Assembly (NCBI GenBank): GCA_947629565.1
Contig: CANREG010000006.1
Location: forward strand, 1-63,992
Direction of reading: 5' to 3'
Origin: an uncultured Lachnospiraceae bacterium
Lineage (GTDB): Bacteria; Bacillota; Clostridia; Lachnospirales; Lachnospiraceae
Length of the DNA stretch: 63,992 nt
Within the stretch, counting starts at the first letter, position 1; every line of letters starts with the position of its first letter. The notes beneath the pieces were generated by a model that was not told the origin of the DNA, searched no databases, and worked only from the letters and a program-made list of their open reading frames with translations. Position numbers and translations under genes: made by a program. This document shows positions 33,139-42,904 of this stretch, in pieces.

Positions 33139-34261
33139 AGTTTCCGTTATTATGCCTTGTCATAACGGAGAGAAATATATAAGAAACACGATGAATATGC
33201 TTCTTTCGCAGAGCTTAAAGGATATGGAGCTTATCTGTGTAGATGATGAATCTGACGATTCTACATTTGAAATATTAAGGGAATATGAGGCAAAGGACAG
33301 CCGCGTTCATGCCTTTCGACAGAAAAAATCCAATGCGGGAGCCGCAAGGAATCTGGGGACAAAAAATGCTTCCGGGGAATATCTGATTTTTCTGGATAGC
33401 GATGATGTATTTGAAACGAATATGCTGGAAGTGATGTATACTGCATGTATACAGGACAGGGCTGAACTTTGCATCTGCAATGCGGATCAGTATGATGTGG
33501 AGAACGGAAAATACAGAAAGGCGCCCAAATATTTAATTGATAAATTTTTGCCGAAATCTTTTCCTTTTTCCAGAGAAGATATGCAGGAGCATATCTTAAG
33601 CTTTACAAGAAGTGTACCGTGGAACAAAATGGTAAAAGCTGATTTTCTGTCGGAGCAGGGAATTGCATTTCAGGAAATTGCCAGAGCTAACGATCAGTTT
33701 TTTTCTATTATGTGCCTGATATTGGCAAAAAGGATTACTGTGGTAAAGGATAAACTGGTACATTATCAGGTAAAGCAAAAAGAAAATTTGACCAATACAT
33801 TTTCCCAAACGCCTCTTTGCAGCTACGAAGCCATGTTGGCGGTAAAGCAGGAATTAGAACGAAGGGAACTGTTAAAAGAGCCGTCAATCCGTCAGGCTTT
33901 TGATAATAAAATTTTGAATATGCTTATCTATACGTTGAATATTCAGTCAGACTATAATGGTTTCAGACAGCTTTATGAAAAAATGAAAGAAGAAGGCTTT
34001 GAACGGTTGGGAGTGGTGGAGAAAGAACGAGACTATTATTTTAACGAAAAGGAATATAATAATCTGCGGTATATCTTACAATATTCCTGTCAGGAATATC
34101 TTGCCTTTACCCGGCATGAATATTATGAAAAACTGAAAGAAAAGACTAATGCGCTGCGGGAAAAAAATGCCGAGATTAAAAGATTATCTGAAAAGGAAAA
34201 AGAGTTAAAGACGATTCAGAATACATGGTGGTACAAATTTTTTACAAGGGTTTCTAATTAA
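33125..34261 (+). CDS. GT2 family glycosyltransferase
   Basis: 378 aa. Classic GT2 N-terminus (VSVIMPCHNGEKYIRNTM, CVDDESDDST, and the metal motif FLDSDDVFE near 97), then a helical C-terminus with a charged coiled coil. Cytosolic, nucleotide-sugar dependent, adds a sugar to the growing polymer. Acceptor unknown. The chosen ATG at 33125 overlaps the previous gene by 14 bases behind GGGAGGAG, so the two are translationally coupled. Confidence 0.9.
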   Translation: MAGIKVSVIMPCHNGEKYIRNTMNMLLSQSLKDMELICVDDESDDSTFEILREYEAKDSRVHAFRQKKSNAGAARNLGTKNASGEYLIFLDSDDVFETNMLEVMYTACIQDRAELCICNADQYDVENGKYRKAPKYLIDKFLPKSFPFSREDMQEHILSFTRSVPWNKMVKADFLSEQGIAFQEIARANDQFFSIMCLILAKRITVVKDKLVHYQVKQKENLTNTFSQTPLCSYEAMLAVKQELERRELLKEPSIRQAFDNKILNMLIYTLNIQSDYNGFRQLYEKMKEEGFERLGVVEKERDYYFNEKEYNNLRYILQYSCQEYLAFTRHEYYEKLKEKTNALREKNAEIKRLSEKEKELKTIQNTWWYKFFTRVSN

Positions 34262-34281
34262 GAGGAAAGAGTTGGTGAAAA

Positions 34282-36045
34282 ATGAGATTAAACGAAGAGA
34301 CAGAGGTGTTAGTGGATAAGCTGGCTATCCGGAAAAATATTATGACGTTGGGGGCGCTGGCTAAGAATATATCCGGCAAACCGGAGGATTTGGAAATTAA
34401 ATTTGCGGTAAAATTCAAAAACAAGGCGGAGACAAGGATTCTGCCCCTGCCGATTACAGATACCAGTGTGGACGAGAAGGGCAATTATGTAGGATACGCA
34501 GTATTGGAATATGAATTGGACGCCCTGTTTGAGAACGGAGATCTGAACGAATTCCAGGTGTTAGTACAGGCGTACAATAAAGACGGATATGAAAATATTG
34601 TCGTAGACAACATGAATTTCAATCAGGTAAAAGACGAAAATGAGTATGCCTGTCTGCTGGAAAACGGCGTTATTGTTATACGCAGGAAAAAACCGGTAAG
34701 GCTCAGAAAATCTAACTGGCTGATTTCCCTGTTGTGCAGTTTGTACCGGATTGCGGAATTTATCATCGGCACCCTGCTGATTCCCCTGTTCCTTTTAGAT
34801 GGGGTATATGTTATGCTGTTAGGATATCGCCGGAGGTTTTTGGAAGAAACCTATGGAGGAAGCCAGCTTAAGAGGACGCTGCTCTTTGCCAAATGGAGAT
34901 ATTCCGCCTTTTGCCGTCTCACGATTAACATGGCGACGGTTAAGAGAATGATTTTAAATATTACAGCCTCTATTTTGACCATATTCTGCCGGAAGGAATG
35001 TATTTTATTCGTATCATCGCGCAGGGAGGATTTGACAGGAAATATCGCTTATGTAAATGAGGTCTTACAGCAGAAAAATGCAAAGGTGCTGTTCTGGCTG
35101 GTTCCGGGAAAGACGAAATATATTCCTTTTAAGAAAGTGTTTTCTCTGGCATATAAGATTGCAAAGAGCGGCGTAGTGGTAGTGGATGACTATACGCCTG
35201 TGTTAAATGATATCTGGGCGCTAAAGCACTGTAAACAGATACAGCTCTGGCATGCCTGCGGAGCCTTTAAGACCTTCGGATTTTCCCGGATTGGAAAGGA
35301 CGGAGGCCCGAACCAGACCAGCCGGAATCACAGAAGTTATGACTATGCGATGGTCAGTTCATCAGAAATCCGCCGTTTTTACGCCGAGGGCTTTGGGATT
35401 GATGAGGAAAATGTAAAGGCACTGGGGGTTCCGAGAACAGATGATTTCTTTAAAGAAGATTATAAGATAAAGATTCGCGGGGAGCTATACGAAAAGTATC
35501 CGGTTTTAAAGGAAAAGAAGGTAATCCTTTTCGCCCCCACCTTTCGCGGTAATGGGGCGGGAAGCGCTTATTATCCCTTTCAGCGCTTTGACGTAGAAAG
35601 CCTGTTGTCGGGCTTAGGAGACGACTACATGGTAATCATTAAGCATCATCCCTTTGTGTTAGAGTCGCATCCGGTACCGGAGTCCATAAAGGACAGAGTG
35701 CTCGATTTGTCTAAGGAATCGGAGATTAATGATTTGCTGTTTATTACGGATATTTTGATTACGGATTATTCGTCAGTTATTTTTGAGGCTTCTCTTTTGG
35801 ATATTCCCATGCTCTTTTATGCCTTTGACTTAGAGGAATACACGGTAAACAGGGATTTTTATTATCCCTTTAAGAATTTTGTTCCGGGCAAAATCGTGAG
35901 AAACTTAGAGCAGATACAGGAAGCAATTCATAATGCAGATTATGAACAGGAGAAGGTAAAGACTTTCAAACACAGGTTTTTTGATGATTTGGACGGGAAA
36001 TCCTCGGAACGAGTGGCGGATTTCATGTTGTCCCTGCTTAAATAA
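34282..36045 (+). CDS. Polyol-phosphate polymerase (TagF/TarL-like), paralogue 2
   Basis: 587 aa. An N-terminal beta-rich domain (about 1-135) precedes a hydrophobic/amphipathic segment (about 140-180) and the glycerophosphotransferase domain. His motif [13 protein letters not shown] near 316, FAPTFRGNG, IIKHHPFV, and [19 protein letters not shown] near 493. The size and layout resemble TagF/TarL polymerases that extend poly(glycerol- or ribitol-phosphate). With tarI and tarJ close by, CDP-ribitol is the most likely donor (inference). Confidence 0.88.
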   Translation: MRLNEETEVLVDKLAIRKNIMTLGALAKNISGKPEDLEIKFAVKFKNKAETRILPLPITDTSVDEKGNYVGYAVLEYELDALFENGDLNEFQVLVQAYNKDGYENIVVDNMNFNQVKDENEYACLLENGVIVIRRKKPVRLRKSNWLISLLCSLYRIAEFIIGTLLIPLFLLDGVYVMLLGYRRRFLEETYGGSQLKRTLLFAKWRYSAFCRLTINMATVKRMILNITASILTIFCRKECILFVSSRREDLTGNIAYVNEVLQQKNAKVLFWLVPGKTKYIPFKKVFSLAYKIAKSGVVVVDDYTPVLNDIWALKHCKQIQLWHACGAFKTFGFSRIGKDGGPNQTSRNHRSYDYAMVSSSEIRRFYAEGFGIDEENVKALGVPRTDDFFKEDYKIKIRGELYEKYPVLKEKKVILFAPTFRGNGAGSAYYPFQRFDVESLLSGLGDDYMVIIKHHPFVLESHPVPESIKDRVLDLSKESEINDLLFITDILITDYSSVIFEASLLDIPMLFYAFDLEEYTVNRDFYYPFKNFVPGKIVRNLEQIQEAIHNADYEQEKVKTFKHRFFDDLDGKSSERVADFMLSLLK

Positions 36046-36051
36046 CATGGC

Positions 36052-36080
36052 TTGTGAATTGGAATATTCTGTGATATAAT
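36052..36080 (+). promoter_or_regulatory. Internal promoter before the ABC exporter genes
   Basis: TTGTGA (36052-36057), 17 bases, TATAAT (36075-36080). It can start a transcript covering the exporter, paralogue 3, tarI, tarJ and ugd. Confidence 0.75.
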
Positions 36081-36120
36081 ACGGACACTTAAATGAAGGG
36101 GCTAATGAGGAGTAAAAAAG

Positions 36121-36912
36121 ATGAGACGTTTCATTGATGATGTTAAGAAGTATTTTGATTATGAGGTAAGGTCTGCCAAATCTACCCTGAAAACCGAGGT
36201 GGCCAATTCCTACCTGAACTGGATCTGGTGGATATTGGATCCCCTGTTTTCCATGATGGTATACTATCTGGTTTTCGGAATTGTGTTCCGGGCAAAGGAA
36301 CCCCATTTTGTCGCCTTTCTTTTCGTGGGACAAACCATGTGGGGATTTTTTAACAAAAATGTGGTGCAGAGTGTGAAGATGATTAAGAGGAATAAGGGAA
36401 TTGTGGCCAAGGTATATATTCCCAAGTTTGTTCTGCTCTTTGCCAATATGATGGTGAATGGAGTAAAGATGACTATTTCATGGGGGATTGTTTTGCTGAT
36501 GATGGTTGCGTTTAAGGTACAGTTTTCACCTTATATCATCTTTTTCATCCCGGTTTTGCTGGTTCATATTCTGATTACCTTTTCCATATGTGTGAATTTA
36601 ATGCATTTTGGCGTGTTTATTGAAGATTTGGGCAATGTGGTTACTATTGTAATGCAGCTTTTATTCTATTTGTCCGGTATACTTTATAATATTGATACCC
36701 GTATGGGAGACACTTATCCGGTGATTGCCAAGCTTATGACCTATTGCAATCCCGTGGCCTTTCTAATCCGGGATATGCGGAATGCGATGTTATATCAGAA
36801 GGCGCCGGATTGGATGGCCTTAGGCGTCTGGACGCTGATTGGTCTGTTGTTGTCTGTTATAGGCGTGCGGACAATCTATAAGAATGAAAATAGTTATGTA
36901 AAGGTGATATAA
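36121..36912 (+). CDS. ABC-2 type polymer exporter permease (TagG-like)
   Basis: 263 aa, six membrane helices, ABC-2 permease family of TagG/Wzm/RfbA. Short cytosolic N-terminus, then WIWWILDPLFSMMVYYLVFG, and the conserved interfacial region after helix 2 (VQSVKMIKRNKGIVAKVYIP). It would flip the finished lipid-linked polymer across the membrane together with the next gene. The stop and the next ATG overlap by one base (TAATG). Confidence 0.9.
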   Translation: MRRFIDDVKKYFDYEVRSAKSTLKTEVANSYLNWIWWILDPLFSMMVYYLVFGIVFRAKEPHFVAFLFVGQTMWGFFNKNVVQSVKMIKRNKGIVAKVYIPKFVLLFANMMVNGVKMTISWGIVLLMMVAFKVQFSPYIIFFIPVLLVHILITFSICVNLMHFGVFIEDLGNVVTIVMQLLFYLSGILYNIDTRMGDTYPVIAKLMTYCNPVAFLIRDMRNAMLYQKAPDWMALGVWTLIGLLLSVIGVRTIYKNENSYVKVI

Positions 36913-37682
36913 TGGAAGATATAAAAGAGAAAAAAGAGATAAAAGAGAACATATCAGATGATATTGCAATTGAAGTGCGGGATTTATGGATTGGGTATAA
37001 GAATATTCAGGCGTATTCTATCAAGAAAAGCCTCTTACGGCTTAAGAAGGTGCACGTGGAGGAATTTCAGGCTGTAAAGGGAGTATCCTTTGATGTGCAT
37101 AAGGGGGAGATTTTGGGAATTATCGGCAAAAACGGAAGCGGTAAGTCCACTATGCTTAAGGCGTTGGCCGGAATATTTTCACCGGATAAGGGGACCATTG
37201 ATTTAAAAGGCCATTCCGTATCCCTTTTGTCTATCGGCGTAGGATTTCAGCCGGAGGTGACGGGAAGGGAAAATATACTGCTTTCCGGGATGCTGTTAGG
37301 TTTTTCCGAGGAGGAAGTGCGGGCTAAGATGCCGCAGATTATTGAATTTGCTGATTTAGGCAAATTTATTGATATGCCGGTAAAGACATATTCCAGCGGT
37401 ATGCATTCCAAGCTGGCCTTTTCCATTACCGTAATTTTAGAGACAGAGATTATGCTGGTAGATGAAGTGTTAAGCGTGGGAGACGCTAAGTTTAAGAAGA
37501 AAAGCTACCGGAAAATGAAGGAATTGATTTCTGACCGGACGCGTACCGTGGTCATCGTATCCCATAATGAAAAAACCTTAAGGGAATTGTGCGACAAGGT
37601 CATGTGGATGCATGAAGGGGAGATTAAGCGTCTTGGAGATCCGGAAGAAGTTTTGGATGAATACGAGGAGTTTATGCAATAA
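36912..37682 (+). CDS. ABC polymer exporter ATPase (TagH-like)
   Basis: 256 aa. Walker A GIIGKNGSGKSTMLKALAG (about 73-91), signature KTYSSGMHSKLAF, Walker B ETEIMLVDEVLSVGD, switch His in VIVSHNEKT. The E-V-L-S-V-G-D motif is typical of polysaccharide and teichoic acid exporters (TagH, Wzt). It has no long C-terminal substrate-recognition domain, like the short Wzt type. Confidence 0.93.
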   Translation: MEDIKEKKEIKENISDDIAIEVRDLWIGYKNIQAYSIKKSLLRLKKVHVEEFQAVKGVSFDVHKGEILGIIGKNGSGKSTMLKALAGIFSPDKGTIDLKGHSVSLLSIGVGFQPEVTGRENILLSGMLLGFSEEEVRAKMPQIIEFADLGKFIDMPVKTYSSGMHSKLAFSITVILETEIMLVDEVLSVGDAKFKKKSYRKMKELISDRTRTVVIVSHNEKTLRELCDKVMWMHEGEIKRLGDPEEVLDEYEEFMQ

Positions 37683-38845
37683 TGTTTCGAAGCGTCTGCA
37701 AATGGGTGGTATTTAAATGGCTGTATCCGGTCTGTTATTTTTTCGGAAGGCTTAGGAAAATAAAGCCGGAGAAGATTCTTTTTGTGGAGAACCATGCAGA
37801 CAGCCTGTCGGATAATTTTTTACTGTTGAAGGAATTTTTTGAAAAGAAAGGCTATGATATCCGGATTCATTATCTGCGGATATCATCTTCCGGTTGGGGG
37901 AAAATTATAAAACGCTCCCTTGGAATGATCTGGGATATGAGCAATGCCGGATGCGTGTTTTTAAATGAGTCCAACAGCCTGTTTGGAGCCTTTTCTTTCC
38001 GCAGGGGGACAAAGCTGGTTCAGGTATGGCATGCCTGCGGAGCCTTTAAACGGTGGGGATACAGCGTGGCAGACAAGTCCTTTGGCGAGGATCAGAAGGA
38101 GCTGGATACCTTTTTAGGGCATAGAAATTATGATCTGGTGCCGGTGAGCGGCGAGAAAGTTTGCTGGGCTTATGAGGAGGCATTCGGCCTTAAAGACCGG
38201 CCGGGAATAGTACAGGCTTTGGGAGTCAGCCGGACAGATGTATATTTTGACGGGGACAGGATCAGACAGGCTTATGACAGGCTGAAAAAATTGGATTTCC
38301 CCCTGAAGGGACGTAAGATTATATTGTACGCCCCAACCTTTCGCGGAGAGATTCGAACAGCTAAAGCGCCGGAGGGATTGGATTATACAAAGCTGTCTGC
38401 CCTGAAGAAAGAGTATGTGGTGTTTATCAAGCAGCATCCTTTTGTTAAGGAAAGGACAAAGCTGCCAAGGGAGTGCCGGGATTATTGTTTCGATGTGGGG
38501 AACGCCCTTTCTACGGAAGAACTGCTTATGGTATCGGATTTATTGATTACCGATTATTCTTCTGTGATTTTTGAATATTCCCTGATGGAAAGGCCAATGC
38601 TGTTCTTCGCCTATGATCTGGAAGAATATTATGATGAAAGAGGGTTCTATTATCCCTATCGGGAATTTGTGCCGGGACCTGTGGCGGAGACGACAGAGGA
38701 GCTTTTACGTGAGATTGAAAGCACGGCAGAGTTTGACGGGAATAAAGTGGCAGCCTTTCGCCAAGACTATATGAGTGGATGCGACGGTCATGCGACGGAG
38801 CGCATTGCGAACTATGTATTAGACCGGCAGAAAGCCGGTGGGTGA
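37682..38845 (+). CDS. Polyol-phosphate transferase (TagF/TarK-like), paralogue 3
   Basis: 387 aa. Single glycerophosphotransferase domain: [15 protein letters not shown] near 116, [19 protein letters not shown], and [20 protein letters not shown] near 290. It lacks the N-terminal beta domain of paralogue 2, and shares the HACGAFK motif with it rather than the HGGGAYK of paralogue 1. It may be the ribitol-phosphate primase or a side-branch enzyme. Its ATG overlaps the ATPase stop (TAATG). Confidence 0.88.
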   Translation: MFRSVCKWVVFKWLYPVCYFFGRLRKIKPEKILFVENHADSLSDNFLLLKEFFEKKGYDIRIHYLRISSSGWGKIIKRSLGMIWDMSNAGCVFLNESNSLFGAFSFRRGTKLVQVWHACGAFKRWGYSVADKSFGEDQKELDTFLGHRNYDLVPVSGEKVCWAYEEAFGLKDRPGIVQALGVSRTDVYFDGDRIRQAYDRLKKLDFPLKGRKIILYAPTFRGEIRTAKAPEGLDYTKLSALKKEYVVFIKQHPFVKERTKLPRECRDYCFDVGNALSTEELLMVSDLLITDYSSVIFEYSLMERPMLFFAYDLEEYYDERGFYYPYREFVPGPVAETTEELLREIESTAEFDGNKVAAFRQDYMSGCDGHATERIANYVLDRQKAGG

Positions 38846-38864
38846 TATAACAGGAGGTAATGAA

Positions 38865-39581
38865 ATGAAAGAGAGTCATGTATATGGAGTGATACTTGCA
38901 GGGGGTACGGGAACCCGCATGGGGAATGTGGAAAAGCCCAAGCAGTTTATGGATTTGGGAGGAAAGCCCATCATTGTTCATACTGTGGAGAAATTCATTA
39001 TGAATCCTGAATTTTGCGGTATTTTGGTACTGACGCCAAAACAATGGATTAAGCATACGGAAGATTTGCTTCGCAAATATGTGCCGAAGGATGACCGTGT
39101 GGAAGTCATTCAGGGCGGCGCCACCAGAAATGATACCATTATGAACGCCATTGCCCATATTGAAAAAAAGGGGGAGCTTTTGGAGGATACGATTATTGTA
39201 ACCCATGATTCTGTCAGACCTTTTGTCACGCATCGGATTTTGGAAGAAAATATCCGCTATGCCAGGGAATATGGCGCCTGCGATACGGTTATTCCGGCGA
39301 CGGATACGATTGTGGAAAGTCAGGACAAGCAGTTGATCAGCAATATACCGGACCGGTCTCTGATGTACCAGGGGCAGACGCCCCAGTCCTTTCGGGCAAA
39401 GCATTTAAAGGAGATTTATGAATCCTTAAGCGACGAGGAGAAGAAGATTTTGACCGACGCCTGTAAGATATTAGTGATTAAGGGAGAGCATGTACATCTG
39501 GTGGCTGGAGAGGAATCCAACATAAAGATTACATATCCTTATGATCTGAGGGTGGCGGAAGCCCTTTTAGGAGGAATGTAA
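38865..39581 (+). CDS. tarI: Ribitol-5-phosphate cytidylyltransferase (TarI; IspD family)
   Basis: 238 aa. IspD/TarI fold: [20 protein letters not shown] (about 9-28), [10 protein letters not shown], and [14 protein letters not shown]. It makes CDP-ribitol from CTP and ribitol-5-P. IspD of the isoprenoid route has the same motifs, but the very next gene is TarJ-like and the setting is a teichoic-type cluster, so TarI is favoured. Start at 38865 behind CAGGAGGT; the earlier ATG at 38860 is out of frame. Confidence 0.88.
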   Translation: MKESHVYGVILAGGTGTRMGNVEKPKQFMDLGGKPIIVHTVEKFIMNPEFCGILVLTPKQWIKHTEDLLRKYVPKDDRVEVIQGGATRNDTIMNAIAHIEKKGELLEDTIIVTHDSVRPFVTHRILEENIRYAREYGACDTVIPATDTIVESQDKQLISNIPDRSLMYQGQTPQSFRAKHLKEIYESLSDEEKKILTDACKILVIKGEHVHLVAGEESNIKITYPYDLRVAEALLGGM

Positions 39582-39582
39582 T

Positions 39583-40608
39583 ATGTTAAATGCGGTATAT
39601 CAGTTAAAACGGCCCAGACAATTTGAACTGGTGTTTAAAGATATCAGCTTTGATGAGGAGCATATTATCGTGCGGCCTACTCATCTGTCCATCTGTAATG
39701 CTGACCAGCGGTATTATCAGGGGAACCGCCCGGAAGAGGTCTTAAAGCAGAAGCTGCCGATGGCGTTAATCCATGAGGCTATTGGCAGGATAATCTATGA
39801 TCCTACAGGGGAGTTTGCCGTGGGGGATTATGTGGTTATGATACCCAACCTCCCTTCCGAGGAGGATGAGGTCATTGCAGAAAATTACCTTCGAAGCTCT
39901 AAGTTCCGGGCCAGTGGCACAGATGGATTTTTGCAGGAGTATGTGGTAACGGTACCGGACCGGTTAGTAAGGCTGCCGGAGGGAATCAATCTTACGGTGG
40001 CGGCCTTTACGGAAATTGTCAGTGTCAGTTATCACGCCATAGACCGGTTTATGAAGACAGCCCACAGCCGAAGGAATGTAATCGGCGTATGGGGGGACGG
40101 CAATCTCGGATATATCACTTCCCTGCTTCTAAAAAGCCGGTATCCGGAGATAGAAGTGTATGTCATGGGTTTAAATGAGTCCAAGCTTAACGATTTTACC
40201 TTTGCAGATGGCACGTATCTCGTTAATGAAATCCCGGCGGATTTCCACATGGATCATGCCTTTGAGTGTGTAGGCGGCAACGGCGCGCCAAGGGCCATTA
40301 ATCAGATTATTGATTATATCAACCCGGAGGGAACCATTGGGATTTTAGGAGTGACTGAGGATTTAGCCCCGATTAACACCAGAATGGTGTTGGAAAAGGG
40401 ACTTCGCATTGTGGGCAGCAGCCGCAGCGGAAGAGAGGATTTTGTCAATTTAGTGGAGCTTTATAAGGACAAACCGGCTGTGGTGGATTATCTGGAAAAT
40501 ATAGTAGGAGAGCAGATTACCGTACGGGAGATACGCGATATTGCCAGAGCCTTTGAAAAAGATATACACAAATTAATCGGAAAAACCATTATGATATGGG
40601 ATAAATAA
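39583..40608 (+). CDS. tarJ: Ribulose-5-phosphate reductase (TarJ)
   Basis: 341 aa, zinc-dependent medium-chain dehydrogenase fold. [13 protein letters not shown] holds the zinc ligand Cys, and [10 protein letters not shown] and GDYVVM are family features. NADPH-site glycines are in [12 protein letters not shown] near 170. It reduces ribulose-5-P to ribitol-5-P, the TarI substrate. It begins one base after tarI, as in the tarIJ pairs of staphylococci and streptococci. Confidence 0.9.
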   Translation: MLNAVYQLKRPRQFELVFKDISFDEEHIIVRPTHLSICNADQRYYQGNRPEEVLKQKLPMALIHEAIGRIIYDPTGEFAVGDYVVMIPNLPSEEDEVIAENYLRSSKFRASGTDGFLQEYVVTVPDRLVRLPEGINLTVAAFTEIVSVSYHAIDRFMKTAHSRRNVIGVWGDGNLGYITSLLLKSRYPEIEVYVMGLNESKLNDFTFADGTYLVNEIPADFHMDHAFECVGGNGAPRAINQIIDYINPEGTIGILGVTEDLAPINTRMVLEKGLRIVGSSRSGREDFVNLVELYKDKPAVVDYLENIVGEQITVREIRDIARAFEKDIHKLIGKTIMIWDK

Positions 40609-40624
40609 AGTGGAGGAAATGAAG

Positions 40625-41827
40625 ATGAAAATAGCGGTTGCAGGAACAGGGTATGTAGGATTATCCAATTCCATATTGCTCTCTCAGCATAATGAGGTGC
40701 AGGCAGTGGATATTCTTCCGGAAAAGGTGGAGATGATCAACAACCGGAAATCCCCTTTGGTGGATGCGGAGATTGAGGACTATCTGGCAAATAAAGAATT
40801 AAACCTTACAGCTACTGTAGATGCGGAAGGCGCTTACAGGGATGCGGAATTTGTTATTATTTCTACGCCAACTAACTATGATCCGAAGAAGAATTATTTT
40901 GACACATCTTCCGTGGAGAATGTGATAGAGACGGTTATGCGGGTGAATCCCGATGCAATTATGGTGATTAAGTCTACGGTACCGGTAGGTTATACTCTGT
41001 CTGTCAGGGAGAAATATCACTGTGACAATATCATTTTTTCTCCGGAGTTTTTGAGAGAGGGAAGGGCCTTATATGATAATCTGTATCCTTCAAGAATCAT
41101 AGTGGGGGCTCCTCTTTCCGACGAGCGGCTTTCCAAGGCGGCCCACACCTTCGCCGGTCTTCTGGCGCAGGGGGCGATTAAGGAGAATATTGATATCCTG
41201 TATACCAATCCGACAGAGGCCGAGGCGGTTAAGCTGTTTGCCAATACGTATCTGGCGCTCCGCGTGTCCTTTTTCAATGAATTGGATACCTATGCGGAGG
41301 TAAGGGGCCTTGATACAAAGCAGATTATTGAAGGCATTGGTTTAGATCCGCGGATTGGCACCCATTACAATAACCCGTCCTTTGGGTACGGCGGCTACTG
41401 TCTTCCCAAAGACACCAAACAGCTACTTGCCAACTATGAAAATGTACCCAATAATATTATCGGCGCCATTGTGGAAGCAAACAGTACAAGAAAGGATTTC
41501 ATTGCAGAGCAGATATTGAATAAGGCAGGCTTTCCGGAAAAGAAAAATGCGGTGGTGGGAATTTACCGTCTTACCATGAAAGCGAATTCCGATAATTTCC
41601 GTCAGTCCTCTATTCAGGGAGTGATGAAGCGGATTAAGGCTAAGGGAGTAGAGGTGGTTATTTTTGAGCCTACTCTCAAAGAAGATCATTTCTTTAACAG
41701 CCGGGTAATCCGTTCTGTGGAGGAGTTTAAGAAGATTAGTGATGTGATTGTGGCAAACCGCTATGATGTAGCGCTCGAAGACGTGAAGGATAAGGTATAT
41801 ACCAGAGATTTATATCTAAGAGATTAA
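40625..41827 (+). CDS. ugd: UDP-glucose 6-dehydrogenase
   Basis: 400 aa. Rossmann site [39 protein letters not shown], active-site [15 protein letters not shown] with the catalytic Cys near 253, and a C-terminal [19 protein letters not shown]. It oxidises UDP-glucose to UDP-glucuronate in two steps with NAD+. The sequence follows the short E. coli-type Ugd closely. Start at 40625 with TGGAGG at good spacing; earlier in-frame starts (40610, 40619) overlap the RBS. Confidence 0.94.
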   Translation: MKIAVAGTGYVGLSNSILLSQHNEVQAVDILPEKVEMINNRKSPLVDAEIEDYLANKELNLTATVDAEGAYRDAEFVIISTPTNYDPKKNYFDTSSVENVIETVMRVNPDAIMVIKSTVPVGYTLSVREKYHCDNIIFSPEFLREGRALYDNLYPSRIIVGAPLSDERLSKAAHTFAGLLAQGAIKENIDILYTNPTEAEAVKLFANTYLALRVSFFNELDTYAEVRGLDTKQIIEGIGLDPRIGTHYNNPSFGYGGYCLPKDTKQLLANYENVPNNIIGAIVEANSTRKDFIAEQILNKAGFPEKKNAVVGIYRLTMKANSDNFRQSSIQGVMKRIKAKGVEVVIFEPTLKEDHFFNSRVIRSVEEFKKISDVIVANRYDVALEDVKDKVYTRDLYLRD

Positions 41828-41846
41828 AAAAATTATAAAAAAATAC

Positions 41847-41877
41847 TTGAAGGTGACGTTACGTCACCTTTTATAAT
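41847..41877 (+). promoter_or_regulatory. rmlA promoter with a perfect dyad in a 19-base spacer; also a possible ugd terminator
   Basis: TTGAAG (41847-41852) and TATAAT (41872-41877) are 19 bases apart. The perfect inverted repeat AAGGTGACG-TTA-CGTCACCTT (41850-41870) lies between them. A long spacer with a central dyad is the layout of MerR-family controlled promoters. The same hairpin followed by TTTT could also be a compact terminator for ugd. Confidence 0.6.
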
Positions 41878-41919
41878 ACAGAAGATTGGAAAATATATAA
41901 AGTATGGAGGTATGTTACA

Positions 41920-42816
41920 GTGAAAGGAATTATTTTAGCCGGCGGTTCAGGAACCCGTCTCTATCCGCTGACCATGGTTACATCCAAGCAGCTTCTGCCC
42001 ATTTATGACAAGCCGATGATTTATTATCCCATGTCAGTGCTGATGAATGCGGGAATACGGGATATTCTGATTATCTCTACTCCCCAGGACACGCCCCGTT
42101 TTCAGGAGCTTTTAGGAGACGGCCATCAGTTTGGCGTAAAGCTTTCCTATGAGGTGCAGCCAAGCCCGGACGGATTAGCCCAGGCATTTATCATCGGCGA
42201 GCGGTTCATTGGCAATGATACGGTAGCTATGGTATTAGGGGATAATATTTTTGCCGGACATGGACTTAAGAAACGGTTAAAGGCTGCCGTGAAGAATGCC
42301 GAGACCGGTCTTGGCGCTACGGTATTTGGCTATTATGTGGATGATCCGGAGCGGTTTGGTATTGTGGAATTTAACGGAGAGGGCAAGGCTGTTTCCATTG
42401 AGGAAAAACCGGCGCAGCCGAAGAGCAATTACTGCGTTACCGGCCTTTACTTTTATGATAACAAGGTGGTAGAATATGCGAAGAACTTAAAACCCAGCGC
42501 TCGCGGGGAACTGGAGATTACCGACTTGAACCGGATTTATCTGGAGAAGGGAAATTTGAATGTGGAGCTTTTGGGACAGGGCTTTACCTGGCTTGATACC
42601 GGAACCCACGAAAGCTTAGTGGAGGCCACCAACTTTGTAAAGACCATGGAAGACCACCAGCACAGAAAGATTGCCTGTCTGGAGGAGATTGCCTACTTAA
42701 ATGGCTGGATTACCAAAGAAAGCGTTTTGGAGGTCTACGAGCTTCTCAAGAAGAACCAGTACGGCCAGTACTTAAAAGACGTGTTAGACGGCAAATATCT
42801 GGATGTGCTTCATTAA
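41920..42816 (+). CDS. rmlA: Glucose-1-phosphate thymidylyltransferase
   Basis: 298 aa. First step of dTDP-L-rhamnose synthesis. [20 protein letters not shown] (about 2-21), the sugar-binding [27 protein letters not shown] and [20 protein letters not shown] are RmlA/RfbA hallmarks. GTG start at 41920 behind TGGAGG. It heads the rmlA-B-D-C run. Confidence 0.96.
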   Translation: MKGIILAGGSGTRLYPLTMVTSKQLLPIYDKPMIYYPMSVLMNAGIRDILIISTPQDTPRFQELLGDGHQFGVKLSYEVQPSPDGLAQAFIIGERFIGNDTVAMVLGDNIFAGHGLKKRLKAAVKNAETGLGATVFGYYVDDPERFGIVEFNGEGKAVSIEEKPAQPKSNYCVTGLYFYDNKVVEYAKNLKPSARGELEITDLNRIYLEKGNLNVELLGQGFTWLDTGTHESLVEATNFVKTMEDHQHRKIACLEEIAYLNGWITKESVLEVYELLKKNQYGQYLKDVLDGKYLDVLH

Positions 42817-42904
42817 CCTATTGCGCCTTATTAACCCGTCCGTTACACAACAATTACAGTGTATATGAGTTTTTTTATTAATCAACAGAAAAAGGAGAAT
42901 GATT

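Noticed and set aside
38865-39581. IspD of the isoprenoid pathway
   Set aside because: The motifs would also fit, but TarJ follows by one base within a polyol-phosphate polymer cluster, which favours TarI. Not fully excluded.
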